From Onchidella celtica (lineage: Eukaryota; Mollusca; Gastropoda; Systellommatophora; Onchidiidae), in NCBI GenBank assembly GCA_963931925.1, contig OZ007570.1, positions 72,047,921 through 72,111,920 of the forward strand: 64,000 nt of DNA. Reading direction: 5' to 3'. Shown here one piece after another: positions 33,843 to 44,934 of the stretch. Position numbers and translations under genes: made by a program. The stretch's first letter is position 1; each line of letters opens with the position of its first letter. The notes beneath the pieces were generated by a model. The model made no database searches. It saw only the letters and a list, made by a program, of their open reading frames with translations, and had not been told where the DNA came from.

Positions 33843-35679
33843 TGATTTAAGAGAAAGACTATCTTCAGCGCGCACTATAGCAGAAGAAGCTTCTGGTATC
33901 GCTTCGAAAAGAGCAAAAGACTATAAAGATAGAGGTTCCAAACTGAGAATTTTTAAGCCAGGAGACAAGGTTCTGTTGTTGTTACCTACGGACCATAATA
34001 AGTTATTGATGACATGGAAAGGTCCTTATGTTATTGAGCGAGTTGTTTCAAAGGTAGATTACGCTATCCACATTGATGGAACGAGTAAGGTTTTCCATGT
34101 TAATATGCTACAGAGATTTTATGAGAGACCACAGTATCTGTGTGCACAGACAAGACCAGAGGAGATTGTCTTCTCTATTGCTTGTACGGGGGTCGTAGAC
34201 CAGTTGGACTGTGACGTAAGCGACACCGAGGCGCAGGAGGAGTTACAAATTCAATTGCCGGAGTTAACTCCGACACAAGGTTACAGGGACGTAAAAATTA
34301 ACCCTGACCTTACGAGTTCAAGGAGTAGGGAACTTGAGACCCTGTTAGCGTCATTCCCGGATGTTGTTACGGATTTGCCGGGTCGCACTACGGTGATCCA
34401 GCACCAAATAAAGTTGACTTCGGATAAGCCAGTATTTCTTAGACCGTATCCGTTGCCTTTTTCTTCGAGAGATAGAGTCATAAAGGAAGTTGAGTCAATG
34501 TTGAAGTTAGACGTGATAGAACCATCAACATCGCCGTATTCATCACCCATCGTCCTCGTGAAAAAACTTGATGGATCGGTGCGGTTCTGTATTGATTTTC
34601 GAAGATTGAACACTATTACGGTAGGCGATAGGGAGCCTATCCCGTTCCAGGAGGAATTAATAGCTTCATTGGCCGGGTCCACGTGGTTTTCCAAGATAGA
34701 TTTGACGAAAGGGTATTGGGAAATCCCGCTTACTGAGGAGTCTAAACAATACACGGCGTTCCAAACGCCCATTGGATTATTCCAATTTAAGGTCATGCCA
34801 TTTGGGTTGGTAAACGCACCAGCGACGTTTGCACGATTAATGAGATTGGTGTTGAAGGACATACCTAATGTCGTGTCATTCTTTGATGATATAGCATGCC
34901 ATACGTCGACATGGTCTGATCATATTCAGACACTAACAGTAATTTTTCAACGATTACGCCATTTTGGGTTAACTGCTAAACCCGCAAAGATGGATTTGGC
35001 ATGTCCAGAGATAATATTCTTAGGACATATTGTGGGTAGAGGTGTTCAGAGACCTGAAGAAACAAAAATTGACAAGTTAGTAGGGTTGCAAATCCCTAAA
35101 ACAAAGAAACAAGTCAGAAGCTTAGTGGGAATTTTAAATTATTACAGAAAGTTCATTCCAAATTTTTCCTCCTTGTCATCTTCTCTTACTGACCTTACTA
35201 AGAAGGGACAACCCGATAAGGTCCAGTGGACGTCTGAATGTCAGACATCATTTGATAATTTGGTGACAGCATTATCATCGTCACCCATTCTGATATTACC
35301 CGATTTTCGATCTAATTTTATCCTCAGAACGGATGCGTCGGACTCTGGTGTCGGCGCTTGTCTTCTACAGGAGAAGAACGAATGTCTCCATCCTGTATGT
35401 TATGTCAGTAGGAAGTTATTGCAGAGAGAAAGAAAGTATTCTGTGATAGAGCGTGAGTGTCTTGCCATTGTCTGGTCCGTCCAGAAACTAGGACGTTATC
35501 TCATGGGACGAGAATTTTGTATCCAGACAGACCACAAGCCACTGACATTTTTGTCGAAGAATCGTTCGTCCAGCCCACGCTTGTCTAGATGGGCATTGGC
35601 TTTGCAGCCGTATACCTTCGTTATTCAACCAATTCCAGGAACCAGCAATCATATCGCCGACTACCTTAGTCGAGCCTAG
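33843..35679 (+). CDS. Integrase C-terminal region, reverse transcriptase and RNase H
   Basis: This is the coding part of an open frame that formally begins at 33715. In order: a basic helix region (DLRERLSSARTIAEEASG), a GPY/F-type integrase C-terminal fold (KPGDKVLLLLPTDHN, MTWKGPYVIERV, FHVNMLQRFYERP), and a linker (LPGRTTVIQHQIKL). RT follows, with PYSSPIVLVKKLDGSVRFCI, IDLTKGYWEIPLT, MPFGLVNAPATFARLM and the active-site box FFDD at about frame residue 389. RNase H (TDASDSGVGACLL at about 539, YSVIERECLAIVW, QTDHKPLTFL, NHIADYLSRA) is last. No integrase follows RNase H, which fixes the order INT-RT-RH. RT and RNase H look intact. The frame change at the start means it would not be made as a fusion with gag. 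Confidence 0.9.
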
Positions 35680-36021
35680 GGGAAGATTTCAGGAGCTTAT
35701 ACATCGGAGGACAGGAACATTGACAGGATCTGTGTGAATGAGTCGACTTTAAAATATTGACATTATAAAATATATGATATGAAGAATGGTTGATAGGTTG
35801 AATGGTTTTTGATTCTGTATTAGATATTGTGTTTAGTTAGCTATTCATGATGTGACACATATATGCCTATTGCAGGCCATATTGATCCCCATATTTTCCC
35901 CTGATTTCGGTATTCTATATACTAGGGGAACTGCTAGGTCATTTTTCTAGTGTAGGTATTGCTCACGCTCACTCGTTGACAGTCATCTTGATGCGATTTG
36001 AAATTAATTGCATTAATTTTT

Positions 36022-36037
36022 TTGGGGTGGGGGATGA
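36022..36037 (+). promoter_or_regulatory. Polypurine tract of the Gmr1-like element
   Basis: The tract GGGGTGGGGGATGA directly precedes the 3' LTR (36038), the position where plus-strand DNA synthesis is primed in LTR retrotransposons. Confidence 0.75.
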
Positions 36038-37276
36038 TGTCACGAGTGGAGTGATTGCAATTAAGGGGATTGCTACAGAGCGGGTGTAGAATAAGAAGAG
36101 CTCACGACAGACGGATAGGAAAAGACGTGAAAGGGGAAGAGTAAAAATAACTCATGCAGACAAGTGGGAAAAGCGTGCGTGTATGAGTGGTGTGGAAGTC
36201 TGTATGAGGCGAAAGCGCTGGATTACTATCACTGCAAGTTAGAAGGTCCTACGGATCGGACCTGTGAATAAAAGCCCATCGGGCGGACATAAAGGGGAAG
36301 CAGTCGAGAAGACTAGTGAGAGTCTTTCCAGTTATGACTGGTATGTAGAACGTTGATTGATTATTATGATTGATGTATTATATTATATTCGTCTATTACC
36401 ATGATGTGAATAAGTATATGTGAAGAATGTGGAAGTCCTTGATATTGGATATAGCAATGTGCGCCATGAGCGATAGATGAAAGTGAGTTCATGGATTTGT
36501 AGCGCGAGTGAGTAGTGTGTACTCCGATGGAGGTGTGTTACCGTAAGATGTGTGGTGAGTGAAAGGTGAACTAGTGTGTGTACGCTTCATGGATTGTAAG
36601 GAGAGGTGGAGTGAATAGAAATGGTAGGGTATTATACCAATGTAATGTTATTCTTGTAGGTGTCGGGGACGGGCCGCAGAGCCACCTCGATGAGCACAGG
36701 GGATAGGCCAGCATAGGGCCGGAGGCCACACATAGGCCAGAAGTGAGGCTGTCAGTGCAGGACAGTAGAGGCACATAAAGTCGTGGCAGTCAGGCCACGG
36801 ACAGGGACGTAGATATGAGAGTGAATGAGATACTATATTGTTGCCATGTTGATAGGCTAGTGAACTGATATTATGTTGTTGCCATGTTGATGGCTATGGA
36901 AATAATAATGTGTTATTGCCCTGCGGAGGTGCTAGGGGAGTGCTAAGGTGTATGACAATAGGAAGGTGATATTGAGAGACTGCGGTGCCAGTGAATCATT
37001 AATGTACTATTAAGACCCTGAGGGGAGAGGCTGAGGCCGAAGTGCCTTTAGGAGTAACTACCGGATTGTGGATCCGAGGGAGCGTGTGTGTGAGAATAAG
37101 GCCGTTGTACGGCAGTCATTTCAATAATATAATATATGTAATTGCGCTATTATATGTATAATTATGTTTAATAAATGTGTGAGTCTGATGGATTGTTCTG
37201 TTAAGTGTTAACTTGTTTGTTCGTGATTGTTGTCCTGTCATAACTTATTACATCTCCCAGTCTGGGATTTGTGACA
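36038..37276 (+). repeat. 3' LTR of the Gmr1-like element
   Basis: It is 1239 bp, begins TGTCACGAGTGGAGTGATTG and ends TTTGTGACA, followed by the duplicated target GTTTA (37277-37281). One substitution relative to the 5' LTR was found (A at 36424). Confidence 0.95.
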
Positions 37277-37817
37277 GTTTAGTGACGATTTTAAACACAG
37301 AAGAATCAAATTCATATTGCAATTGTTACTGTAGGATTCATGCATTGTAGTGCGCTCGGCACAGTTCAGTTCAAGAATAGGCGTTGACTGGCCATTTCGG
37401 CAGGAGGTTTCCAAGTTGCAATTCTGGAAACCCACACACAGTCAAGCTAATACATTGGAACCGATTCTTGGCTTTGCTAATCGTGCAACCCTGCCAAAAA
37501 AATTCAGCAGTTGCTCATATTAATATTTAACACACCTGCAGGTAAAGAAACCGCTTTCGGTCGTGCACCACCCTCTATTTCTATCACTTAATGAACTTTC
37601 AATAAGATCCAGATTAAACACAAGCAACATATATCCATTCGAGTTTACCCTATGAAAATCTTTTGTAAGACGTGGATTTTTGTTTTAATAAACCTCCTGA
37701 TCTGTTACCGTTATGAATTAACACGATAAGAAATGTTTCCAATTAATATCTAATACTTGACTTTTTGCCAAGTTGAAAGTATGTTCAAAGTAAACGTCGA
37801 AAGTAGATACAACTCAC

Positions 37818-38021
37818 CACCAAAAACTTGAAATTCACATATTTGAATTAAATGTTCGCTCTGGGTGGTATAAACATTTATCCTCTTGATGGGTGTTTTC
37901 TCAGCCAGTGTCACGGAATAGATTGGAAGAGGCGTCTTACTTTGGTCCTGGTAAAACACCACCGTTTTGTCCTCATCGTCAAACATTTCCATCTCATATT
38001 GATGCATTCGCGATAACCACG
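37818..38021 (-). CDS. Exon: FTP lectin-like domain, C-terminal half
   Basis: The exon is 204 bp (68 codons) and phase 1 at both ends. The acceptor is a long T-tract plus CAG at 38022-38023 and the donor is GTG/GTGAGT at 37817-37816. The peptide contains WLSRMHQYEMEMFDDEDK, a VVFYQD strand, and the terminal strands ending LIQICEFQVFG. Strand order and the final C-E-F-x-V-F-G are the usual end of F5/8C and FTP domains. It joins the exon at 42 kb upstream and, through a GAT codon, the EGF exon at 28 kb downstream. The intron after it holds the young LTR retrotransposon, whose right end is only about 540 bp away. Confidence 0.82.
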
Positions 38022-38269
38022 CTGAAAAAAAAAGAAGAAGAAAGTTGTATTTTGTCTAGCATGTATGGCCAACGACGGAGATTTGCCTAAAACAGCTCTA
38101 CTCTCAAACAGAAAGCTAACATCATTAAATTACAAACTGCTGTAATTGAATATGGGTGTAGCGATGCGAGTTTTCATTTGAGTTTGGCTTTAACGAATTG
38201 ATAGATGCGGTTTTGGATTGATTAGGAAAGATTAATTGAGTGTCTAGCCTTAAGCGGAGCTTGATTAAT

Positions 38270-38405
38270 TGATTGAGTTTGGGTTTTACGGCGATTCGAC
38301 TAGTTGACGGTCACTTTGCGCCGTGCAGGATCTATTTTGGGTACTTTATTTATGATTGGAATTGAGATCCTCATCAATTTAAATTTCACCAGAGGAACTA
38401 AAACA
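38270..38405 (-). mobile_element. I/Nimb-like LINE tail, short copy
   Basis: GAGTTTGGGTTTTACGGCGA ... GGTCACTTTGCGCC and GGGTACTTTATTTATG are the outer part of the tail. The copy is cut after about 130 bp. It lies 250 bp from the acceptor side of the FTP C-half exon. Confidence 0.6.
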
Positions 38406-39369
38406 AGTCCAGAGAAGATCACGAAACGTCCTAGTTGGGAATTAGATAGTATTTATAAGGCCAAGCTGACTGCGTGATTTTCACTGGTAAAGACAGAGGC
38501 TTTGCATTTGGGGTTCAGGCTTCGGCATTCGGTTTGTTATCTGAATTTGGAGCCGAGTGTATAAAAGGCCTGTGATCATGGTATTTTACTGAATACTTTT
38601 CCAGTCATTTGTTTGTAAGTTTCGTGCATGTTGTTTTTCTCCACCCGTGCCGAGAGATCTAAAAATAATGTTTAGTTTAAGTAATTAGCGATGGTGGGTT
38701 GGCAGGAAATGGGTCATTTTCCACCTCGTATGGCTGGATTTCGGCATTTGAGAGCACAGACTGAATCTGAAGGCTAAAAGGAGGGGTGATACCTTGGAGT
38801 TATTTAAAACTAGCTGAGGTCCCCGACCATGCCCGGGATAAATCGGTTTGAATATTGGTTTCAGTTCTGGGTGGTTATTATGGACCTGCTTCATCTGGCC
38901 TGTTTCTATTTGTTTATTTTATTTTTGTTTGTTTGTTTTTAAATAAGTCTTAGTGCTCTGCCTTTGTGAGTTGACACACTGCGCATCCCGTACAACAGCA
39001 TGATTTGCGCACCGCTTAGTGTGTTTGATAGTGAACACATCGCAGGAAGTGATAACGAAACCTTAAAATGGCGAACCATGACTCGAAATAGATCTAAATC
39101 ATGGCGAAACAATAAATTTCCAATAAAACACCGATTTGAGACTTCTATTAAAAACTGTGCACTCTTACATCCATTCTGATGCACCATATAAAATTTGAAG
39201 TCTGAGTGTTGAGTGGTTCAGAAGCCTTTTGCAACGAAAAATCTCAAGTCCACAAATATATATAGTATAGATGTTGAATGTCTGTTTTATTGGAGACTAA
39301 ACTGGGAGATCATTTTTATCCATTCTGTGTTTAAATCTTCGATGGCGATTTTCTTAAATCGGTGGTTTT

Positions 39370-41010
39370 TCCCATTTATGAGCTACTGTTTGTCTCTTCT
39401 GTCGGACAGGGACGGTTCATTTCCCTCCACCACTGGAGAAGTTCTAAAAGCACCCAGAGCAAGTCGCAGTCCTTGGTGGCTCACAGGGTGTAGCATTTTT
39501 AGGCATGATGGTTTAGCTGACAACGATACAACCGTAGTCTAGAGACGATTCGCACCCAGCTCCGTTCCTGAGCTTTTCTTGAGGATATTAATACCTTTTG
39601 ACAGGAGAGTTTAAGTTGTATATGAGGGATAAAGTTGTTTTTTTTTTCTCAAACGGAAATCCCAGCCATTTGGCCACGGCGTTGAAAGAAGTTTGAGTTT
39701 GAGTTTAACGGTTCGTCGGAACGACAACGGCCACTTTGCGCCTCCCACGCTTTTTTTTTCTTTTTGTTCTATCTTTGGGCTAACTTTGGCTTGTGCCTGA
39801 CCCTTTCTCTTCAGTGACAGAACGGTCTTGGTTTTTGAGCTGTCCGATTCCAGAGGTGCTAGCAGAACATTTAATTTTCTTGATCATATTAGAATGTTCT
39901 TAAGTGTTGTGCGGCTATTGATCTGGAATATGAAATGCCTCCTCGAGTTTCTCTTGCTTTCCCTGGTCGTACTGTGGGCTTTCGTTTTCTCTCTTGTCTG
40001 AATTTCGTCATGCTCTGGGTTTAAGCCTTGCCTGTTAATTTGCGGAAGGCTGTTTCGAGGGTCTCAATGGCGCCCTTGTAGTCTTCCGTGAACCATGGTT
40101 TCTCCTTATGTGTAGTCTTGGGAATACTAGTCCGAGCAACTTCCAGGAGAAGCGGGGGGGGGGGGGGTTTATGGGGACGGCAATTTTTGTTTGGGGCAGA
40201 GGAGAGCTTTGGGTATTGGGGGAATCAGGGATGAAGACTGGGATGCATCCGTGAATTCATATGGGGTTACAAATCTAAAAAATTCCAGGAGAAGCTCCCG
40301 GAATTGCCTGACTGTGTCCAAAGTGATAGGACTAAGTTATTGCCTGCCCTTACTGTCCAATCAGCTAGGGCAAGGTTTCACTGAGTCGTCTGGACTGATG
40401 GTTATGGTTGGTTTGGGGTGAGACAGATCGGAAAAATGGGGGTGGGGAGGTTGGAGGGGGTGTATTTTTGAGAACATGAGGTTGGCTTGGGAAGGAGGAT
40501 ATGGTTTGGTGTTTGGGGAATAGGGATGAGAGAAGGGGATCCATGCCTGCCATCTAGGTGTGCCTGGAATACAAACTTGTTTGACGTTTCCCTCGCTGTG
40601 GAGCTGTTCATGGCGTTTATTAAGTTGACTCTGTTAGTCCGACATTTACATTACAACAGCTTTGACGGTGGATTTGGCTGTCGTGGCGGTTTTGCAGACT
40701 GGTCCACTTCATCCGTCAAAATTTAATTTTCCTCCATCACAGGTCACAACTCACAGGTCAACGAAGTCTCCGCGTTATGGGGACGTACAAAGTTCGTTCT
40801 CCTCTGTGCTAGACCGTAACCACACACGGCGTGAAAGAAAGTACAAACGAGAAGCTTGACAGAAGACAAAGCGAGAGAGGACAATAGGTGTCACCTACAG
40901 GCCGCCGAGATGTGGCGGGTATATGATGTACAGCCCATCTTTGTTGGGGTTTTACCACTCTGCAGGTGTGAACATTAATTTCTACTTCCCCAGACCTACT
41001 GGGGGTGGGG
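39370..41010 (-). mobile_element. Mosaic of I/Nimb-like LINE fragments
   Basis: Minus-strand pieces in one orientation: an RT C-terminal fragment (39690-39370) similar to 42900-42550; a tail (39770-39690, CGTCGGAACGACAACGGCCA); an EN-RT linker (about 40150-39870 and 40420-40290) matching 46330-45960; an ORF1/ORF2 junction-like stretch beside a G-run (40154 and onward) as in 8195-8330 and 47229-47370; and a 5' UTR piece (41010-40700) like 10720-10450. They come from several truncated or rearranged copies. None is open. Confidence 0.55.
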
Positions 41011-41826
41011 GTGGGTGCGACTATTTACAAGGAACTTAATTGAAATCAGTTCATTGTTTGTTGGAAGAAAATCTGCTTATTGAATATCGTGTTTACAAAT
41101 TTGAAAAGAAAATGAGATTTAACAAAAGTATCTGCAGGTCAGTTTGGGGCAACCCGTGAGAGAATAAAAAGTATATGGCAACAAAAATGGAAACTCTCGT
41201 CATAAGCAAGGTAAGCATCATCTTGGAACTATAAATAAACTGCAAATTGAATTGAATTTCCAATGCATTCTAGCCTCCTCTCGCTGGTTTTTTCCATACC
41301 AAAAATAAACATGCCAAAAGCAAATGTGCCATCTAAACTAAAAACAGGAACATATACAGAATGGAAACAAACCAAATGGGAGATTGGAATAGTAAATATT
41401 CGAACTTAATGGACCATGTTTTAGTCAGGGGAAAGATTCCTTTTCATGGATTTCTTTAATGTGGCTACAAATTCTACTCTTTTTATTAGATTTCAAGCAT
41501 TTTAGGGTAAAATATTTGAACCGTCCAACCCTCTTACTTTATCATTGCTGAAAGTTATGACAGTATTGAATTTGCTTGGTCCGACGATCTGTTGTCCTTC
41601 TACTTGCCTGGACTGTCAAGCAAATGTTTCTGATGTTTTTGTGTCCATTAAAAAAAAAGAATATCAACCGCTGTCAATTGTGTAAATCAGCTCTGTTCGG
41701 TCCTGGACATTAACTTACATAATTATGCCACTCTATCCATAAATCCATATTATTTATCACCGAGTTTTAAGCAAGATAAGCAACACACTACTTAAGTAGA
41801 AATGGAAAAACAGAAACGTTACTTGC

Positions 41827-42057
41827 CTTGACCTCTGACGAACATGCGTATTCGATCTACCAAATATGAGTGATTTCTAAACATGAGTGTCCAGCGCCCA
41901 GTACTTTTACCAGAGTCAGTATGAGCACAAGGGACATCCTTGGTCCATACGTGACCAACTAAGCCATCTACTGCAGATTTTCCAAGGGCAACTTTGGTAA
42001 TTTCAGCATTAAACAGCGAGGACATCTCAGTGGGTTGTTTGAGAGCGACATTCCGGC
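41827..42057 (-). CDS. Exon: FTP (F5/8C-like) lectin domain, N-terminal half
   Basis: The exon is 231 bp (77 codons) and phase 1 at both ends. It starts after a CAAG acceptor at 42058-42060. The peptide opens with RNVALKQPTEMSS, contains SAVDGL, then PCAHTDSGKSTGRWTLMF and DRIRMFVRG. The order NVAL, AVDG, C(A/S)HT, W and a hydrophobic strand is the signature of the fucolectin/tachylectin-4/pentraxin-1 (FTP) branch of the F5/8C fold. The exon stops before the second half of the fold, which is supplied by the exon at 37818. Two donors are possible six bases apart: a GC donor (AAG/GCAAGT, exon end 41827) with strong consensus, or a weak GT donor (AGAG/GTCAAG, exon end 41833). Both keep the phase. 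Whether it binds fucose cannot be judged, because the canonical His and Arg-x-Asp residues are not clear. Confidence 0.77.
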
Positions 42058-42089
42058 CTTGAATTGAGAAAAATAAAATGAAGAGGGGT

Positions 42090-42180
42090 GGGGTGGTTGG
42101 TTTTAAGTTTCAGTTTGGGTTTAACGGCAGGTCGGCACAGGTACGGCCACGATGCGCCCATTGCGGTGTTTTGGATATTC
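42090..42180 (-). mobile_element. I/Nimb-like LINE tail fragment
   Basis: GTTTGGGTTTAACGGCAGGT, CGGCACAGGTACGGCCAC and GCGCCC match the tail end. It directly abuts the next tail, which belongs to the large copy. Confidence 0.55.
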
Positions 42181-43869
42181 GATCGAATTTGAGTTTGAGT
42201 TTATTGTTTTACGCGCGTAGGCACGTGGACCACTTTGCACCCTTCACGGTCTATTTTGGTGACGTTCTTTAATTATGTTTCGTATTCAGAGTTTTTAAGT
42301 TTAACACAGAATGAAATACTTTCGTATAATTTTATCACTTTGGTAAAGTTCTCAAAGGCTTTTTTTATGGACCTGAAAAAAATATGGTAAATGCATATAA
42401 ATGTCAAATCAAGCTGTTGATCTTAGCCTCTCTCAGAAGGGACAGGGGGCGTTGTGGACCCAGGTTAGAAAATAGTTATTCCATGGATACGCAAGCATAG
42501 TGCCTATTTCGGGTCCGCATGAATTCTACATACAATCTATATTGTACTGATAGTTCGTTTGAGAAGACAAGTTTGATTCGTACTGAAGAGAGAGTTTGTC
42601 TCTTGTGTCGGACATTGACGCTTCATTTGTTTCCGCATACAGACTTTTAACTGGAGAAGTGCGGAAAGCACCCAGAGTAAGACTTAGCTCTTGGTGGTGT
42701 ACGTGGTCTAGCATTTTCAGGCATGACGGTTTAGCTGATCCATAGAGATACAACCATAGTCTAGTCTGGATCTGATCAGGGAGCTATAGAGATGAAGCAT
42801 GGAGACTCAATCCGCATCCTACCCAGTCCCTGATACAGTCTTTAGGATGTTAAGAGCTTTTTCACAGGAGAGTTTAAAATATTTTACATGAGGGACAAAG
42901 GTTGTTTTTTTTTTTGGTTTTTTTCTCAAATATAAGTCCTAGGAATAATATGGTGTCGTCCTTCATAGCAAAATGGTTTCAGTAATTGAATTCATTTTAA
43001 TATTGAATAGGGTGGGAGATAGAATTGAGCTGGGGGGGGGGGGGTACTCTGCTCTTGATCAGAGATCATGAAGTTCACCTGGAGGGAACGGCCACTAAGG
43101 AAATTCCGGGCAAAGACTGGTAGTTTGTCCCTTAGTCCAATTCCATGACGATATCTGAGTATACTGTGCCTCCAGGTCGAGCCGAAGAATAGGTCCAGGT
43201 AAAAAAAAAAAAACCTCAACTGCATTCCTGGTTATACGCGAAGGTTTCTCAGATGAAGGTCTCCAGACAGACGAAATGGTCCGTCGAGGATCGTTCTGTA
43301 CGGAAACCACATTCAAAAGTGTAGAGGGACAGGCTGCTTTCTAATGTCCAATAGAAACGTTTGGTCACCATTCGCTCCAGCAGCTCGCATAGCCAGCTGT
43401 TGAGCGCTATAGGGCGATAATTACAGTGTGGCCACATGTCGAGCCGCGCCACCAGCTCTCTGTGATCAGGCGACGGTCGTGTTTTGAGCGATGGAGCTTG
43501 GGTGGCCACACCACCAGCTATGGATTTTAAGCTACAGGCTAGCTCCTAGCTGGGCAATAGCTCATGGTGTGGACGGTTCAAGCGATTATAACTAGCTCAG
43601 TAGCTCGCTGAGATTCATTCAGCTAGTCTATGGACCTTGTTGGGCTTGAATCAACTCTATTTATTTTTAATGCAACTATTAAGACAACTCACAAACTAAC
43701 TACGGTATATTCATTTTGTTTCATTTCATTCTCCACACAGCAAATAAATTGACTGAATAACAACAAGAAAAAATAGATTTAAAAAATAAGTTTATTAAGA
43801 GAAAAAAATAAGAACAAAAGCATACGTTCTTTTATAAGTGCGATAGCACTCTTCTTTGTCGACGAAAAC

Positions 43870-44934
43870 CGCACTCTGTGTGGTGGCTGTTGGTGAAATA
43901 TTTTCAAGCTCTGAGCTACAAACTCAGCTTGACGCAAACATTGCTGAACTCCCAACAAGCTCTGGTCTACGGAATCAAACATCCGGCTTCCCTATTTTCT
44001 CATCGGAGACACAGCTTATCCTCGAAAACCTTATCTAATAACTACCATCAATTCAAAGCTAACACGTGATCTGAAAATATTTACTTATTGTCATTCTCGA
44101 GCAAGGCGTTCTGTCGAGTATGCCTTTGGGGTTATGGCAGCAACATGGCGAGTGTTGAAGACTGCCATATCAACTGTTAAGATTGCCCTTGCTATCATCG
44201 CATTGCTTGGTAGTCCATCGCAATCTGATGATGACGTTGTTTCTCTGCTCTCAGCGATGGCGGCGCATGTGGTTCCGCAGACCAAAGCTGGAAGCACACA
44301 GGTGCCCGCAGGTGTCGCATTGAAAGCTTGTATTTTGGACCGAGGTGGTCGCTGCCCTGTGACGTCTGTCCCTTGCCGCAGCGAGACGCTGTCGCCGATC
44401 CTCCTCAAAGGCATTTGTTGCCTTGGAGGTGAGAGACCTCCATCCTGATCTATTGAAGGCACACGCTTCCAGCTGGCGTGGCTGAATGCCGCTCCACCTG
44501 AGGTTGTTTTGCAAGGTGTCCTTGGACCTCAGTTTTGGGCGTCCCTGTTTGCACGAACCCTCTTTCAGCTCTCCATATATGACTTGTCTGGGTATGCGGC
44601 TGTCATCCATTCGTACTACATGGCTTGTCCAGCGCATCTGAGCCTTCAGCAGCCTCGACTCAATGCTTGTTGAACCAGCTGTCTAGCACCTTCTGGTTGG
44701 TGCCTCTGTCCTGCCAGCGGATGTTCATAATCATCCGCAATTATTGACATTAAAAGTTTGAACAGAATGGAAAGAGAACACGGAGAGTGGGATGATGCTC
44801 CAGCCCAAGATGTTGATAGGCGTGTGAGGCACTACCAAGGTCGACCAGGACAACATGCAACATGGATGAGAGAGCAACTGGTGCAATATTTTGTTGGTCC
44901 TGGTGCCGTGGCTTGGCAAGAAAATTATATATAA
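43870..44934 (+). pseudogene. HARBI1-like (DDE_Tnp_4) transposase, decayed and interrupted
   Basis: The plus strand reads EIFSSSELQTQLDAN, then after a frame change LPYFLIGDTAYPRKPYL (with the second catalytic Asp in GDxAYP), RDLKIFTYCHSRARRSVEYA (with the catalytic Glu) and FGVMAATWRVLKT up to about 44207. It resumes at about 44760 with a hydrophilic region and a typical end (MREQLVQYFVGPGAVAWQ) with a stop at 44932-44934. These are C-terminal hallmarks of Harbinger transposases, which cut and paste at TWA sites. The N-terminal half, with the first Asp, is missing. Confidence 0.85.
44208..44745 (-). mobile_element. 5'-truncated RTE-like LINE fragment inside the Harbinger transposase
   Basis: On the minus strand a frame (44637-44251, with decayed sequence upstream) reads MRWTSHVVRMDDSRIPRQVI, RRQRLAAARDRRHRA and ends with a C2H2-like finger FQCDTCGHLCASSFGLRNH, typical of the C-terminal end of ORF2 in a widespread invertebrate/fish LINE group. 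The 3' end carries TCATCATCAGATTG. It separates the two parts of the Harbinger transposase, so it inserted afterwards. Confidence 0.75.

Larger units (their letters stand above)
29339..37276 (+). mobile_element. Complete LTR retrotransposon, Gmr1-like Ty3/gypsy group, defective
   Basis: The element is 7938 bp with two 1239-bp LTRs and a perfect 5-bp target duplication GTTTA (29334-29338 and 37277-37281). Between them lie a primer site, a leader of about 0.9 kb, a gag-protease frame, an integrase zinc-finger piece, the integrase C-terminal region, RT and RNase H, then a polypurine tract. Integrase lies before reverse transcriptase; in Ty3/gypsy elements this order is known for the Gmr1 group, whereas the usual order is RT-RH-INT. 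I found one mismatch between the LTRs (G at 29725, A at 36424), which implies a very recent insertion. It cannot be autonomous: a TGA interrupts gag-pol at 33591 and the integrase catalytic core is deleted. It sits antisense to the host gene, inside the intron after the FTP exon. Confidence 0.93.

Noticed and set aside
34281-34862. Minus-strand frame of 193 codons
   Set aside because: It is antisense to the reverse transcriptase domain.
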